Position numbers and translations under genes: made by a program. Source: Actinomycetota bacterium (lineage in GTDB: Bacteria > Actinomycetota > Thermoleophilia > Gaiellales > Gaiellaceae). From it: DNA of 9,049 nt. The stretch covers positions 1 through 9,049 of the forward strand of contig JACCUU010000096.1 of assembly GCA_013811645.1 (NCBI GenBank), in the 5' to 3' direction. The notes beneath the pieces are model-generated. The model saw nothing but the letters and a program-made list of their open reading frames with translations, had not been told where the DNA came from and did not search any database. Positions 1 to 5,794 of the stretch are shown here, in pieces (position 1 is the first letter of the stretch; every line of letters starts with the position of its first letter).

Positions 1-800
1 ATGGCCACCCACTCGTCCGTTTCTGCGAGCACCGCCGGCTTGCACGCGATCGGGTCGCGCAGAACCGCGAACCCGTCGGCGGTCCCGACGGCGAAGGTGT
101 AGAAGCCGTCGAGGTCGTCGAGGCAGCCCTCGAGCGCCTGCTCGAGCGTCGCCCCTTCGCGCATGCGCCAGGCCAGATAGCCGGCGGCGACTTCGGTGTC
201 GTTCTCGGTCTGGAAGTCGATCCCCTCGCGGCGCAGGTTCTCGCGCAGGCGGTTGTGGTTCGACAGCGACCCGTTGTGGACGAGACAAAGGTCGAGTCCT
301 GTCGAGAACGGATGTGAGCCTTCGGTCGTGACGCGACTCTCGGTCGCCATGCGCGTATGGCCGAGTGCGTGCGTCCCCTGGAAGTCCGTGAGCCGGAATT
401 CCTCGGCGAAGTCACGAGGGAGCCCGGTCTCCTTGTAGATCTCGATGACACTCCCCGCGCTCATCACCCGCAGGTCGGGGCGGCTCGCGCGCACCCACGC
501 TTCGGCGTCCGCGGCATCCGTGTCCACCACGAGAACGGCGTGGCTCGCGCGGACGCCAGGCTCGGGCGACCCGCCGAGCTCATCCCCGATCCGTGCTGCC
601 AGCGCCGCCCAGTCCTCGCGCGGATCCGCCGAGAAGAGCGTCAGCTTGCTCGACCCGAAAGGGACAGGATCGCGATACACCGCGACCCCGGCGCTGTCCG
701 GGCCGCGGTCGTTCATCTGCGCGAGCATCGCAGCGAGATACACGCCGAGGCGCGCCTCGATCTCGGGCGACTTGGCGAACAGGCCGACGATTCCGCACAT
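1..800 (-). CDS. glxB: Class II glutamine amidotransferase subunit, GlxB/MgsA type (3' end outside window)
   Basis: Class II (Ntn) glutaminase domain that hydrolyses glutamine and channels ammonia to a partner subunit. The reading frame opens at ATG 800 with MCGIVG, so after Met removal Cys2 is the nucleophile. It stays open for 266 codons to the window edge, so the C-terminus (expected after about 30-50 more residues) is missing. Further family marks, in order, are NDRGPDSAG near residues 31-39, GHTRMATES followed by EGSHPF, the oxyanion-hole region VHNGSLSNHNRLR, and NDTEVAAGYLAWR. This is a stand-alone version of glutamate synthase domain 1, as in GlxB beside type III glutamine synthetases or MgsA of N-methylglutamate synthase. 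It lies 91 bp downstream of glnT on the same strand, which supports the assignment. No Shine-Dalgarno precedes the ATG; a TACCTT box lies 8 nt upstream. The choice between a GlxB and an MgsA role is open. Confidence 0.9.
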   Translation of the reverse strand, partial: MCGIVGLFAKSPEIEARLGVYLAAMLAQMNDRGPDSAGVAVYRDPVPFGSSKLTLFSADPREDWAALAARIGDELGGSPEPGVRASHAVLVVDTDAADAEAWVRASRPDLRVMSAGSVIEIYKETGLPRDFAEEFRLTDFQGTHALGHTRMATESRVTTEGSHPFSTGLDLCLVHNGSLSNHNRLRENLRREGIDFQTENDTEVAAGYLAWRMREGATLEQALEGCLDDLDGFYTFAVGTADGFAVLRDPIACKPAVLAETDEWVA

Positions 801-891
801 ATGTTCAGAAGGTACACACGTGCGCACGGCAGATACCGCTAATCGTTGCCGTTCTTCCGGAATTCGATGTGGAGAAAAGCTCCATACGACT
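801..891 (-). promoter_or_regulatory. glnT-glxB intercistronic gap with candidate leaderless promoter
   Basis: This 91-bp gap separates the glnT stop from the glxB ATG. On the minus strand TACCTT (809-814) ends 8 nt before the ATG, the placement expected of a -10 box for a leaderless mRNA, and no purine-rich ribosome site is present. No good -35 was found. Nearer glnT is a small hairpin, TGGAG/CTCCA with a 5-nt loop (870-884), too weak to call a terminator. The likely reading is readthrough from glnT plus a possible internal start for glxB. This is inference from short motifs. Confidence 0.35.
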
Positions 892-2262
892 TCAGAATCG
901 AGTCAGGTACTCCCGGATCTCCCAGGGCGTTACCTGCTCGTGGTAGCGATTCCACTCCTCGCGTTTCACGCGGATGAAGTAGTCGACGTAGTCCTCGTCC
1001 CTACCCCTGCCGAGGGCTTCGCGCAAGGCATCGTCGTGCTCGAGCTCGTAAGTCGCCTGCAGCAGCGTGGCCGGCAGCGTCTCGAGGCCTCGGGCCTTCA
1101 GCTCGTCGTAGGGCGTCGCGTAAAGGTTGTCCGCGTTCGGCTCGCCCGCATCGAGGCCCCGCTCGATGCCGTCGAGTCCGGCCGCGAGCACCGCCGCCGC
1201 CGCCAGATACGGGTTGCAGGAGCCGTCGATCGTCCGATCCTCGATGCGGCCGGGGCCGGGGATCCTCAGCATCTGCGTGCGGTTGTTGTAGCCGTAGGTG
1301 ATCCAGACCGGAGACCAGGTCGCCCCGCTCGTCGTCGTACCGAGCTTCAAGCGCTTGTAAGAGTTGACGGTCGGCGCGGTGACCGCGCTGTATGCACGAG
1401 CGTGCTCCTTCAGCCCCCCGATGAAGTGGTACGCGGTCTCCGAGAGGCCGAGGCCGCGCGGGTCGGACTCGTCGAGGAAAAGATTCGTTTCGCCGTCCCA
1501 GAGCGACATGTGGAAGTGGCACCCGTTCCCCGTCAGGTGAGAGAACGGCTTGGGCATGAACGTGGCGATCATCCCGTGCTGCTCCGCGAGCGTGTGCACC
1601 ATGTAGCGGAAGAAGATCCCGCGGTCGCAGCTCGTCAGCGCGTTCGCGTACGTGAAGTTCTGCTCGAACTGGCCGTTCGCGTCCTCGTGGTCGTTCGCGT
1701 AGTTGCCCCAGCCGAGGTTGTTGCAGTTCCGGGAGACCTGCGTGAGAAAGTCGTAGCGCCGCGTGAGCCCGGCCATGTCGTAGCAGGGCTTTTCTAGCGT
1801 GTCGTAAGGATCGGCGATCACGATCGAGCCGTCCTCGCGCTGCTTGACGAGGAAGTACTCGAGCTCGAGCCCCATCTTGAACTCGAACCCCTTCTCCTCC
1901 GCTCGCGCGAGCATCCGCCGCAGGATCGTGCGGGGGCAGTACGCCCAGTCCTCGCCCTCGACCGTGATGTCGCAGGCAAAGCGCGCGAGATTCTGCTCCC
2001 AGGGAACCGGTGTGTAGCTCGCGAGATCGGGAATCGCCGCGATGTCGGGATCGCTCGGAACCTGGCCGATCTCCCCCGCCGCGAACCCGGCGAAGCCCGC
2101 GCCGTCGGTCAGCAGGCCGTCGAAGGCTTCCCGCGAGTCGACCGGAACGAGCTTCGCACTCGGCCGCGCGTACATGTCGACGAACTGGGCGAACACGAAC
2201 TCGACTCCGCGCGCCTGCATGTCCTGCCAGACGGCGTCGGCGGACATGGCCTCTCCATCCAT
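892..2262 (-). CDS. glnT: Type III glutamine synthetase / gamma-glutamylmethylamide synthetase family
   Basis: ATP-dependent ligase joining glutamate to ammonia (GlnT) or, in close relatives (GmaS), to methylamine; cytosolic. The 456-residue product has the usual length and motif order: an N-terminal beta-grasp part with KLVP at 37-40 and GAGFAGFA at 54-61; metal-ligand segment GLELEYF 131-137; EKPCYD 157-162; NDHEDANGQFE 190-200; FMPKPF 235-240; GNGCHFHMSLW 245-255; NSYKRL 300-305; RIPGPGRIEDR 333-343 followed by GSCNPYLAAAAVLA. NDHEDANGQFE, EKPCYD and FMPKPF are typical of the GlnT/GmaS subgroup rather than housekeeping GlnA. Tyr381 in NLYATP sits where GlnA carries its adenylylation tyrosine; whether it is modified is unknown. 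ATG 2262 is chosen over ATG 2247 because it has a consensus AGGAGG. It lies downstream of the GAF/PucR regulator and upstream of the amidotransferase, apparently as one unit. Substrate (ammonia or an alkylamine) cannot be read from motifs alone. Confidence 0.93.
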   Translation of the reverse strand: MDGEAMSADAVWQDMQARGVEFVFAQFVDMYARPSAKLVPVDSREAFDGLLTDGAGFAGFAAGEIGQVPSDPDIAAIPDLASYTPVPWEQNLARFACDITVEGEDWAYCPRTILRRMLARAEEKGFEFKMGLELEYFLVKQREDGSIVIADPYDTLEKPCYDMAGLTRRYDFLTQVSRNCNNLGWGNYANDHEDANGQFEQNFTYANALTSCDRGIFFRYMVHTLAEQHGMIATFMPKPFSHLTGNGCHFHMSLWDGETNLFLDESDPRGLGLSETAYHFIGGLKEHARAYSAVTAPTVNSYKRLKLGTTTSGATWSPVWITYGYNNRTQMLRIPGPGRIEDRTIDGSCNPYLAAAAVLAAGLDGIERGLDAGEPNADNLYATPYDELKARGLETLPATLLQATYELEHDDALREALGRGRDEDYVDYFIRVKREEWNRYHEQVTPWEIREYLTRF

Positions 2263-2267
2263 AGCTG

Positions 2268-2273
2268 CCTCCT
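2268..2273 (-). promoter_or_regulatory. Consensus Shine-Dalgarno of glnT
   Basis: AGGAGG on the minus strand lies 5 nt before ATG 2262. It is the best ribosome-binding site in the window and decides the start: the in-frame ATG at 2247 has only GGAGAGG, 2 nt away. Strong translation of glnT contrasts with the lack of any such site before glxB and the regulator. Confidence 0.85.
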
Positions 2274-2276
2274 ACG

Positions 2277-2305
2277 ACGTGGAGGCATAGGGGTAACACC
2301 CACGT
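2277..2305. promoter_or_regulatory. Candidate operator upstream of glnT: ACGTGG-N17-CCACGT
   Basis: Perfect 6-bp arms ACGTGG (2277-2282) and CCACGT (2300-2305) separated by 17 bp lie immediately upstream of the glnT ribosome-binding site. The placement suits a dimeric regulator, and the adjacent PucR-type protein is the obvious candidate. Six-base arms can arise by chance, and no -10/-35 pair was recognised beside it. Confidence 0.25.
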
Positions 2306-2317
2306 TCCCGGCGATGA

Positions 2318-2349
2318 AGGTGCGGTTCCTCCACACCTGAACCGCGCCT
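2318..2349 (-). terminator. Hairpin at the regulator-glnT junction, overlapping the regulator stop codon
   Basis: Arms 2318-2328 (AGGTGCGGTTC) and 2339-2349 (GAACCGCGCCT) pair over 11 bp with one G-U, around a 10-nt loop. One arm takes in two bases of the regulator's TAG stop. On the minus transcript the hairpin forms just after regulator translation ends and is followed by a short mixed stretch (TCATCGCC), not a U tract. It could therefore be an attenuating or weak terminator, an mRNA processing site or an operator for glnT. Confidence 0.5.
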
Positions 2350-4012
2350 ATGTGTGCGGTTTGGCTTTGAACCCCAGCGCCTGCTCGAGCTTCACCATCT
2401 TCACGGCGATCTCGATCATCAGCCAGTCGTCCTTGCGCAGGTCGAGCCCGGAGAGCTCAGCGATTCGCCGGAGCCGCTGGCGCAGGGTGTTCGGGTGGAC
2501 GAACAGTGTCTCCGAAGTCGCGCTGATATTGCCGTGGCGGCGCAGGAACTCTTCGAGCGTGAGAACGAGCTGGGATCCGCGTTGAGCGTCGTACTCGGCG
2601 AGGCGCGACACCGCATCGACCGTCGCATCCCGGATGCCGCCGTCGACGGCGACTCGCAGGAGGTACTTGTAGGCGCCGAGGTCCTCGTACGAGAGAACGG
2701 CCGGCCCGCCTCGCAGCACGACCGTGCCGAGCAGCGCCTGCTGCGCCTCGGCGAAGCCGTCGGCGAACGTCGCCTCGCCCTCGCATACGCTCGAGACGCC
2801 GACCGACGCCGGCTCGTCGAGTTCGCCGTGGATTCGGTGCAGCCGCTCGAAGAATGAGTCGAAGCTGGTCGTAGATAGGTTCACCAGCACGCGCAAAGAG
2901 TGCTCTCGGCGGTCGAACAGCGAGCCAGGAGCGGCAAGCCGAAGCGCACGATCGAGGGCGTCGTTCGCCGGCTCGGCGACGAGAACAGCGTGCGGCTTGG
3001 ACAGATCGCAGCCCAGGCGCGCCGCGCGCCCCTCGAGATCGCCTCGCGGCCGGCCGCCCGCGAGCTCCTCGAAGAAGTCCTTGATCAGGTTCTTCTCCGT
3101 GAGCTGCTCGATCACCTGAACCTTCTTGAGACCGACCGCGACCTGGCTGGCGACGGCGCGGGCGAGCTCGACGCGAACGCTCCCTTCGGCGACGAGGAGG
3201 CCGATCAACTCGTCGTTCGCCACGAGCGGTACGGCGACCCGGGTTCTGCGGCCGCCACGCGCCAGCTCGGGGCCGAGCTCGGCAAGGCCGAGCTTGTCGC
3301 GCACGTTTCCGGGCTCGGGATCGCTGGCGACGCGGTCGAGCTCCTCGCTCCCCGGATCGAGCAGGTAGACGTGGCAGGCCTTCGCGGCCAGGAGCGGTCG
3401 CACGCCGGCGACGACGGTCTGCAGAAGCTCCTCGAGCGCGCGCGCCCCCGCGATCGCCTCCGCGAGCTCGGTGAGCTGCTCGAGCTCGGCGACCCGGATC
3501 CGCGCTTCCTCGTACAGTCGCGCGTTCTCGATCGCGCTCGCCACGAGCGACGCGGAGGTGACGAGGAAGTCGACCTCGTCGTCCGAGAACTCCCGCGGCG
3601 CCTCGGTGTGAGCGGTGATGACGCCGATGACGTCTCCCGAGCGGCCGACGACCGGCAGGGCCAGCAGCGACTGGAAGCGCTCCTCCTCGAGCTCGGGGAA
3701 GTACTTCGTTCGCGGATCGGCGAGCGCGTCGTCGCGGATGAACGCCGGCTCGCCGCGCTCCCCCGCCCACCACGCGAGCCCTTCGCCGCGCTCCATGACG
3801 TCCTTGCCCGCCTGCCGTTCGTACGGCGGTGAGGCCGCGCGCAGCACGAGGCGCTCCCCGGTCTCGTCGAGAACGTACGCGAAGCAGGCTTGCACGCCGC
3901 TCGCCTCGGACATCAGCTGGACGACGGCCTTGAGCACCTCGGTCAGCTCGAGCGACGAGGCGACCGTCGAGACGATCCGTTGAAGCGTCTTCTCCCCCGT
4001 TTGCAGCGCCAT
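2348..4012 (-). CDS. Dual-GAF PucR/CdaR-family transcriptional regulator
   Basis: A 554-residue one-component regulator. Residues about 10-165 form a first GAF domain (QACFAYVLDE; SLLALPVVG near 115-123; IGVITAHT at 129-136). A helical linker leads to a second, shorter GAF domain at about 180-298 (HVYLLDP; VAVPLVANDELIGLLV at 259-274). Residues about 305-435 match the CdaR GGDEF-like domain (NLIKDFFEELAGG; SVGVSSV; FAEAQQALLG). The C-terminus carries the PucR helix-turn-helix: LEEFLRRHGNISATSETLFV at 486-505, then HPNTLRQRLRRI. PucR/CdaR proteins control purine, sugar-acid and nitrogen genes; GAF domains bind small ligands. Its place directly before glnT on the same strand suggests it senses a nitrogen metabolite and controls glnT-glxB, which is inference. 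ATG 4012 lacks a Shine-Dalgarno but has TACGAT 8 nt upstream, so translation is probably leaderless. The ligand is unknown. Confidence 0.93.
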   Translation of the reverse strand: MALQTGEKTLQRIVSTVASSLELTEVLKAVVQLMSEASGVQACFAYVLDETGERLVLRAASPPYERQAGKDVMERGEGLAWWAGERGEPAFIRDDALADPRTKYFPELEEERFQSLLALPVVGRSGDVIGVITAHTEAPREFSDDEVDFLVTSASLVASAIENARLYEEARIRVAELEQLTELAEAIAGARALEELLQTVVAGVRPLLAAKACHVYLLDPGSEELDRVASDPEPGNVRDKLGLAELGPELARGGRRTRVAVPLVANDELIGLLVAEGSVRVELARAVASQVAVGLKKVQVIEQLTEKNLIKDFFEELAGGRPRGDLEGRAARLGCDLSKPHAVLVAEPANDALDRALRLAAPGSLFDRREHSLRVLVNLSTTSFDSFFERLHRIHGELDEPASVGVSSVCEGEATFADGFAEAQQALLGTVVLRGGPAVLSYEDLGAYKYLLRVAVDGGIRDATVDAVSRLAEYDAQRGSQLVLTLEEFLRRHGNISATSETLFVHPNTLRQRLRRIAELSGLDLRKDDWLMIEIAVKMVKLEQALGFKAKPHT

Positions 4013-4020
4013 TCAGGCGG

Positions 4021-4049
4021 ATCGTACGACGCCGCCGTCCTGTGGACAA
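4021..4049 (-). promoter_or_regulatory. Sigma70-type promoter of the regulator gene, predicted leaderless
   Basis: On the minus strand -35 TTGTCC (4044-4049), a 17-bp spacer and -10 TACGAT (4021-4026) are followed by 8 nt and ATG 4012. The predicted start of transcription falls within a base or two of the ATG, and no ribosome-binding site lies between. Both hexamers and the spacing fit the housekeeping consensus well. Confidence 0.6.
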
Positions 4050-4069
4050 ATCAGCGCACTCATTTCACG

Positions 4070-4086
4070 TTTACGGGGACAGGCAC
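4070..4086. repeat. REP-like motif TTTACGGGGACAGGCAC
   Basis: This intergenic segment resembles short dispersed repeats with the core GGGGACAGGCAC (reverse strand GTGCCTGTCCCC) that I recall recurring in intergenic regions of many bacteria, often near Y1 (TnpA_REP/RAYT) transposases. There is only one copy in this window and no transposase, so the repeat status rests on recall. Confidence 0.3.
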
Positions 4087-4097
4087 TGTTAACACTG
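4084..4097. promoter_or_regulatory. GTTAAC-centred palindrome between the regulator and VOC genes
   Basis: The 8-bp perfect palindrome TGTTAACA (4087-4094) is flanked by CA and TG at one base distance on each side, giving a 14-bp dyad with one symmetric mismatch. It lies about 35 bp upstream of the regulator's -35 and just before the VOC gene. It could be an operator for autoregulation, or part of the adjoining repeat-like segment. Confidence 0.35.
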
Positions 4098-4132
4098 CGA
4101 ACTTCTAGAGTGGCGCTGGTGGAGATCGTCAA

Positions 4133-4492
4133 CTGGCATCGGCGGGTTTCTTCTTCCGCGCACGAGACCCGAAGGCTCTTTCGACCTGGTACCAGGGCCG
4201 CTTCGGGATCACGACCGTGCCCGAATCGTACGATGGCGAGGTCTGGCGGCAGCCGGCCGGAGAGACGGTATTCGCGCCGTTCCCGCACGACTCCGAGATG
4301 ATCGGCCCGCGCGAGCACACCTGGATGATCAACCTCCGCGTCGCCGACATCGACGCGATGGTCGACCAGCTACGCGACGCGGGCGAGACGGTCGAGGTCG
4401 ACCCCGAGCGCTATCCGAACGGCCGCTTTGCAGAGCTGCGCGATCCTGAAGGCAACGGCATCCAGCTCTGGCAGCCGATGACGCCCGAGTAG
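4133..4492 (+). CDS. VOC-superfamily (glyoxalase/dioxygenase fold) small protein; start uncertain
   Basis: About 119 residues from a CTG at 4133. The strand-helix GFFFRARDPKALSTWYQGRF opens the domain, WMINLRVADIDAMVDQLRDA forms the second helix region, and FAELRDPEGNGIQLWQP closes it, a full paired beta-alpha-beta-beta-beta unit. VOC proteins of this type are metal-dependent or ligand-binding enzymes; substrate is unknown. The C-terminal position often occupied by a metal-binding Glu (IELW) is Gln111 here. The frame is closed by TAG at 4106 and has no ATG, GTG or TTG before GTG 4217, which would delete the first strand and helix. CTG 4133 has GGTGGAG 8 nt upstream and is the best in-frame start. 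Alternatives are a one-base indel near 4144-4150 (the next frame reads TGIGG, usual in the family) or a decayed 5' end. It converges on the kynureninase-like gene with 14 bp between stops. Confidence 0.65.
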   Translation: MASAGFFFRARDPKALSTWYQGRFGITTVPESYDGEVWRQPAGETVFAPFPHDSEMIGPREHTWMINLRVADIDAMVDQLRDAGETVEVDPERYPNGRFAELRDPEGNGIQLWQPMTPE

Positions 4493-4506
4493 CGACCTTC
4501 AACCGC

Positions 4507-5742
4507 TCAGTGAAGCGCGACGGCGCCCATGTGTGGCTCGTAGGCGCCCGTGTCGATGATGTCGGCGACCTGCTCGACGACGAAGCGGATGTCCTCGTCC
4601 GAGTTGAAGTAGTGCGGGCCAAGCCGGATGCCTGCGTCCGGGCGGAAGTCACAGAGGATCTCGCGGGCTTCGAGCTCGGCATGGACGGCCGCGAACTCCG
4701 GAACACGGAGCACGACCGACCCGCCGCGGCGAGCGGGATCGCGCGGGCTTCGAACCTCGAAGCCCGCAGCGTCTGCCAAATCGATGAGGAGCTGCGTCTG
4801 GCGGAGCGAGTTCTCACGGATGCGAGCGACACCGATCGCTTCGACGAGGTCGTACCCGGCCGTGCCCGCATAGTGGGCCGCCGGGTTAGGCGTCCCCGTG
4901 AGGAAGCGCGAGGCGCCCGCCGCGTACTCCATCTCCTCCTCGAACGCGAAAGGCCGCGCGTGCGCCTGCCAGCCGGCGAAAGTCGGCTCCAGGCGCTCAG
5001 CGAGGTCCGGCCGCACGTAGAGCCAGCCGTTACCTGGGCCTCCACAGAGCCACTTGACCGAGCCGCCGACCGCAAAGCTGACGCCGAGAAGGGTGACGTC
5101 GAGCGGAACGATCCCCGCCGACTGGTAGCAGTCGAGAACCACGTGCGCGCCGGCCTCGTGCGCGCGGCGGACGATCGGCTCGACGTCCTGGATCTCGCCA
5201 GCCTTGTAGAGAACATGGCTGATGGGGACGAGTAGCGTGCGCTCGTCGATCCGCTCTACGATCTCGCCCTCGTTCTCGCAGACGACGACCTCGAGGTCCG
5301 GTTGCGCCTGGTAGAGATAGCGAACGGACGGGAAATTGCCCCGCTCGTAGACGACACGGTTCCGCGCCGGTTCGACCGGCCGGAAGCACGAGAGCGCGAT
5401 CGCCTCGGCAATCGTCACGTTCTGCTGCATCACCGTCGATCCCGGAGGCGCGCCGATGATCCTGCCGATCTGGTCGCCGACCGTCCAGGACGTCTCCCAC
5501 CAACCCTCCGCCCAGGCTCGGATGCCACGCTCCTCCCACATCCGCGCGAACTCGGCGAGCCGCTCGCCGGCCTTGCGCGGCATCGGCCCGAGCGAATGCG
5601 AGACGAGGTAGGTCGTGTGCTCGAGGATCGGAAACTCCGCTCTGTAGTGCGCAAGACCGGAATCGGCTAGCGCCGACTCCGGTCGCGCGGAAATCCCTGA
5701 ACGCGTCCGCTTCGCGGCCGCGGCTGCCCCATCGTCCGTCAT
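4507..5742 (-). CDS. Kynureninase-like PLP-dependent enzyme (aminotransferase class V fold)
   Basis: 411 residues from ATG 5742. Aminotransferase class V fold with kynureninase-like landmarks: cofactor-binding NVT at 108-110, SHVLYKAGEIQD at about 175-186, VLDCYQSAG with the PLP-ring Asp204, Schiff-base Lys230 in GGSVKWLCGGPG, AGWQAH near 256-261, and C-terminal DFRPDAGIRLGPHYFN. Kynureninase cleaves kynurenine or 3-hydroxykynurenine to (hydroxy)anthranilate and alanine. The GGPG after the lysine, the GW.xH segment and the final Arg/GP motif favour this family over cysteine desulfurases. No other tryptophan-degradation gene lies in the window, so the exact substrate is uncertain. ATG 5742 is preferred to GTG 5769: GAGG lies 8 nt upstream of it, and a TACCCT box (5770-5775) would start transcription downstream of the GTG. 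The first 25 residues are low-complexity. Confidence 0.82.
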   Translation of the reverse strand: MTDDGAAAAAKRTRSGISARPESALADSGLAHYRAEFPILEHTTYLVSHSLGPMPRKAGERLAEFARMWEERGIRAWAEGWWETSWTVGDQIGRIIGAPPGSTVMQQNVTIAEAIALSCFRPVEPARNRVVYERGNFPSVRYLYQAQPDLEVVVCENEGEIVERIDERTLLVPISHVLYKAGEIQDVEPIVRRAHEAGAHVVLDCYQSAGIVPLDVTLLGVSFAVGGSVKWLCGGPGNGWLYVRPDLAERLEPTFAGWQAHARPFAFEEEMEYAAGASRFLTGTPNPAAHYAGTAGYDLVEAIGVARIRENSLRQTQLLIDLADAAGFEVRSPRDPARRGGSVVLRVPEFAAVHAELEAREILCDFRPDAGIRLGPHYFNSDEDIRFVVEQVADIIDTGAYEPHMGAVALH

Positions 5743-5794
5743 GTCTGCGACCTCGCGCGCACCGAGCACAGGGTAATTTCTTTAGGCTCGCTCC
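5743..5794. promoter_or_regulatory. 52-bp divergent promoter region, kynureninase-like gene / M14 peptidase
   Basis: Plus strand: TAGGCT (5783-5788) ends 6 nt before GTG 5795, the layout of a -10 box for a leaderless transcript, with no ribosome-binding site. Minus strand: TACCCT (5770-5775) would start transcription near 5763 and leave a leader of about 20 nt containing GAGG before ATG 5742. No good -35 was found for either. The two boxes lie within 20 bp of each other, so expression of the two genes may be coupled. Confidence 0.4.

Noticed and set aside
445..1797. Long plus-strand open frame (450 codons) opposite glnT and the amidotransferase gene
   Set aside because: Its translation is Arg/Ala/Val-rich with no domain, and it is the mirror of two well-supported genes in high-GC codon usage.
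2900..3832. 310-codon plus-strand frame opposite the regulator
   Set aside because: No family features; antisense shadow of a clear coding region.
2457..4049. 530-codon minus-strand frame overlapping the regulator gene
   Set aside because: Arg/Ala-rich low-complexity translation; the alternative frame gives complete GAF, CdaR and PucR HTH domains.
4070..4105. Possible GlnR-type boxes (TTTAC, TTAAC, GAAC) near the regulator promoter
   Set aside because: The boxes do not keep the 11/22-bp spacing of GlnR sites and the second half-sites do not match, so a nitrogen-regulator claim is not supported.
4110..4301. GTG-initiated frame starting MALVEIVNWHRR
   Set aside because: After about a dozen residues it becomes Arg/Ser-rich with no domain; the VOC domain lies in another frame. 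It is useful only as a possible upstream half of a frameshifted gene.
5743..5769. GTG 5769 as start of the kynureninase-like gene
   Set aside because: It has no ribosome-binding site and touches a TACCCT box that would initiate transcription downstream of it; the added nine residues are not part of the fold.
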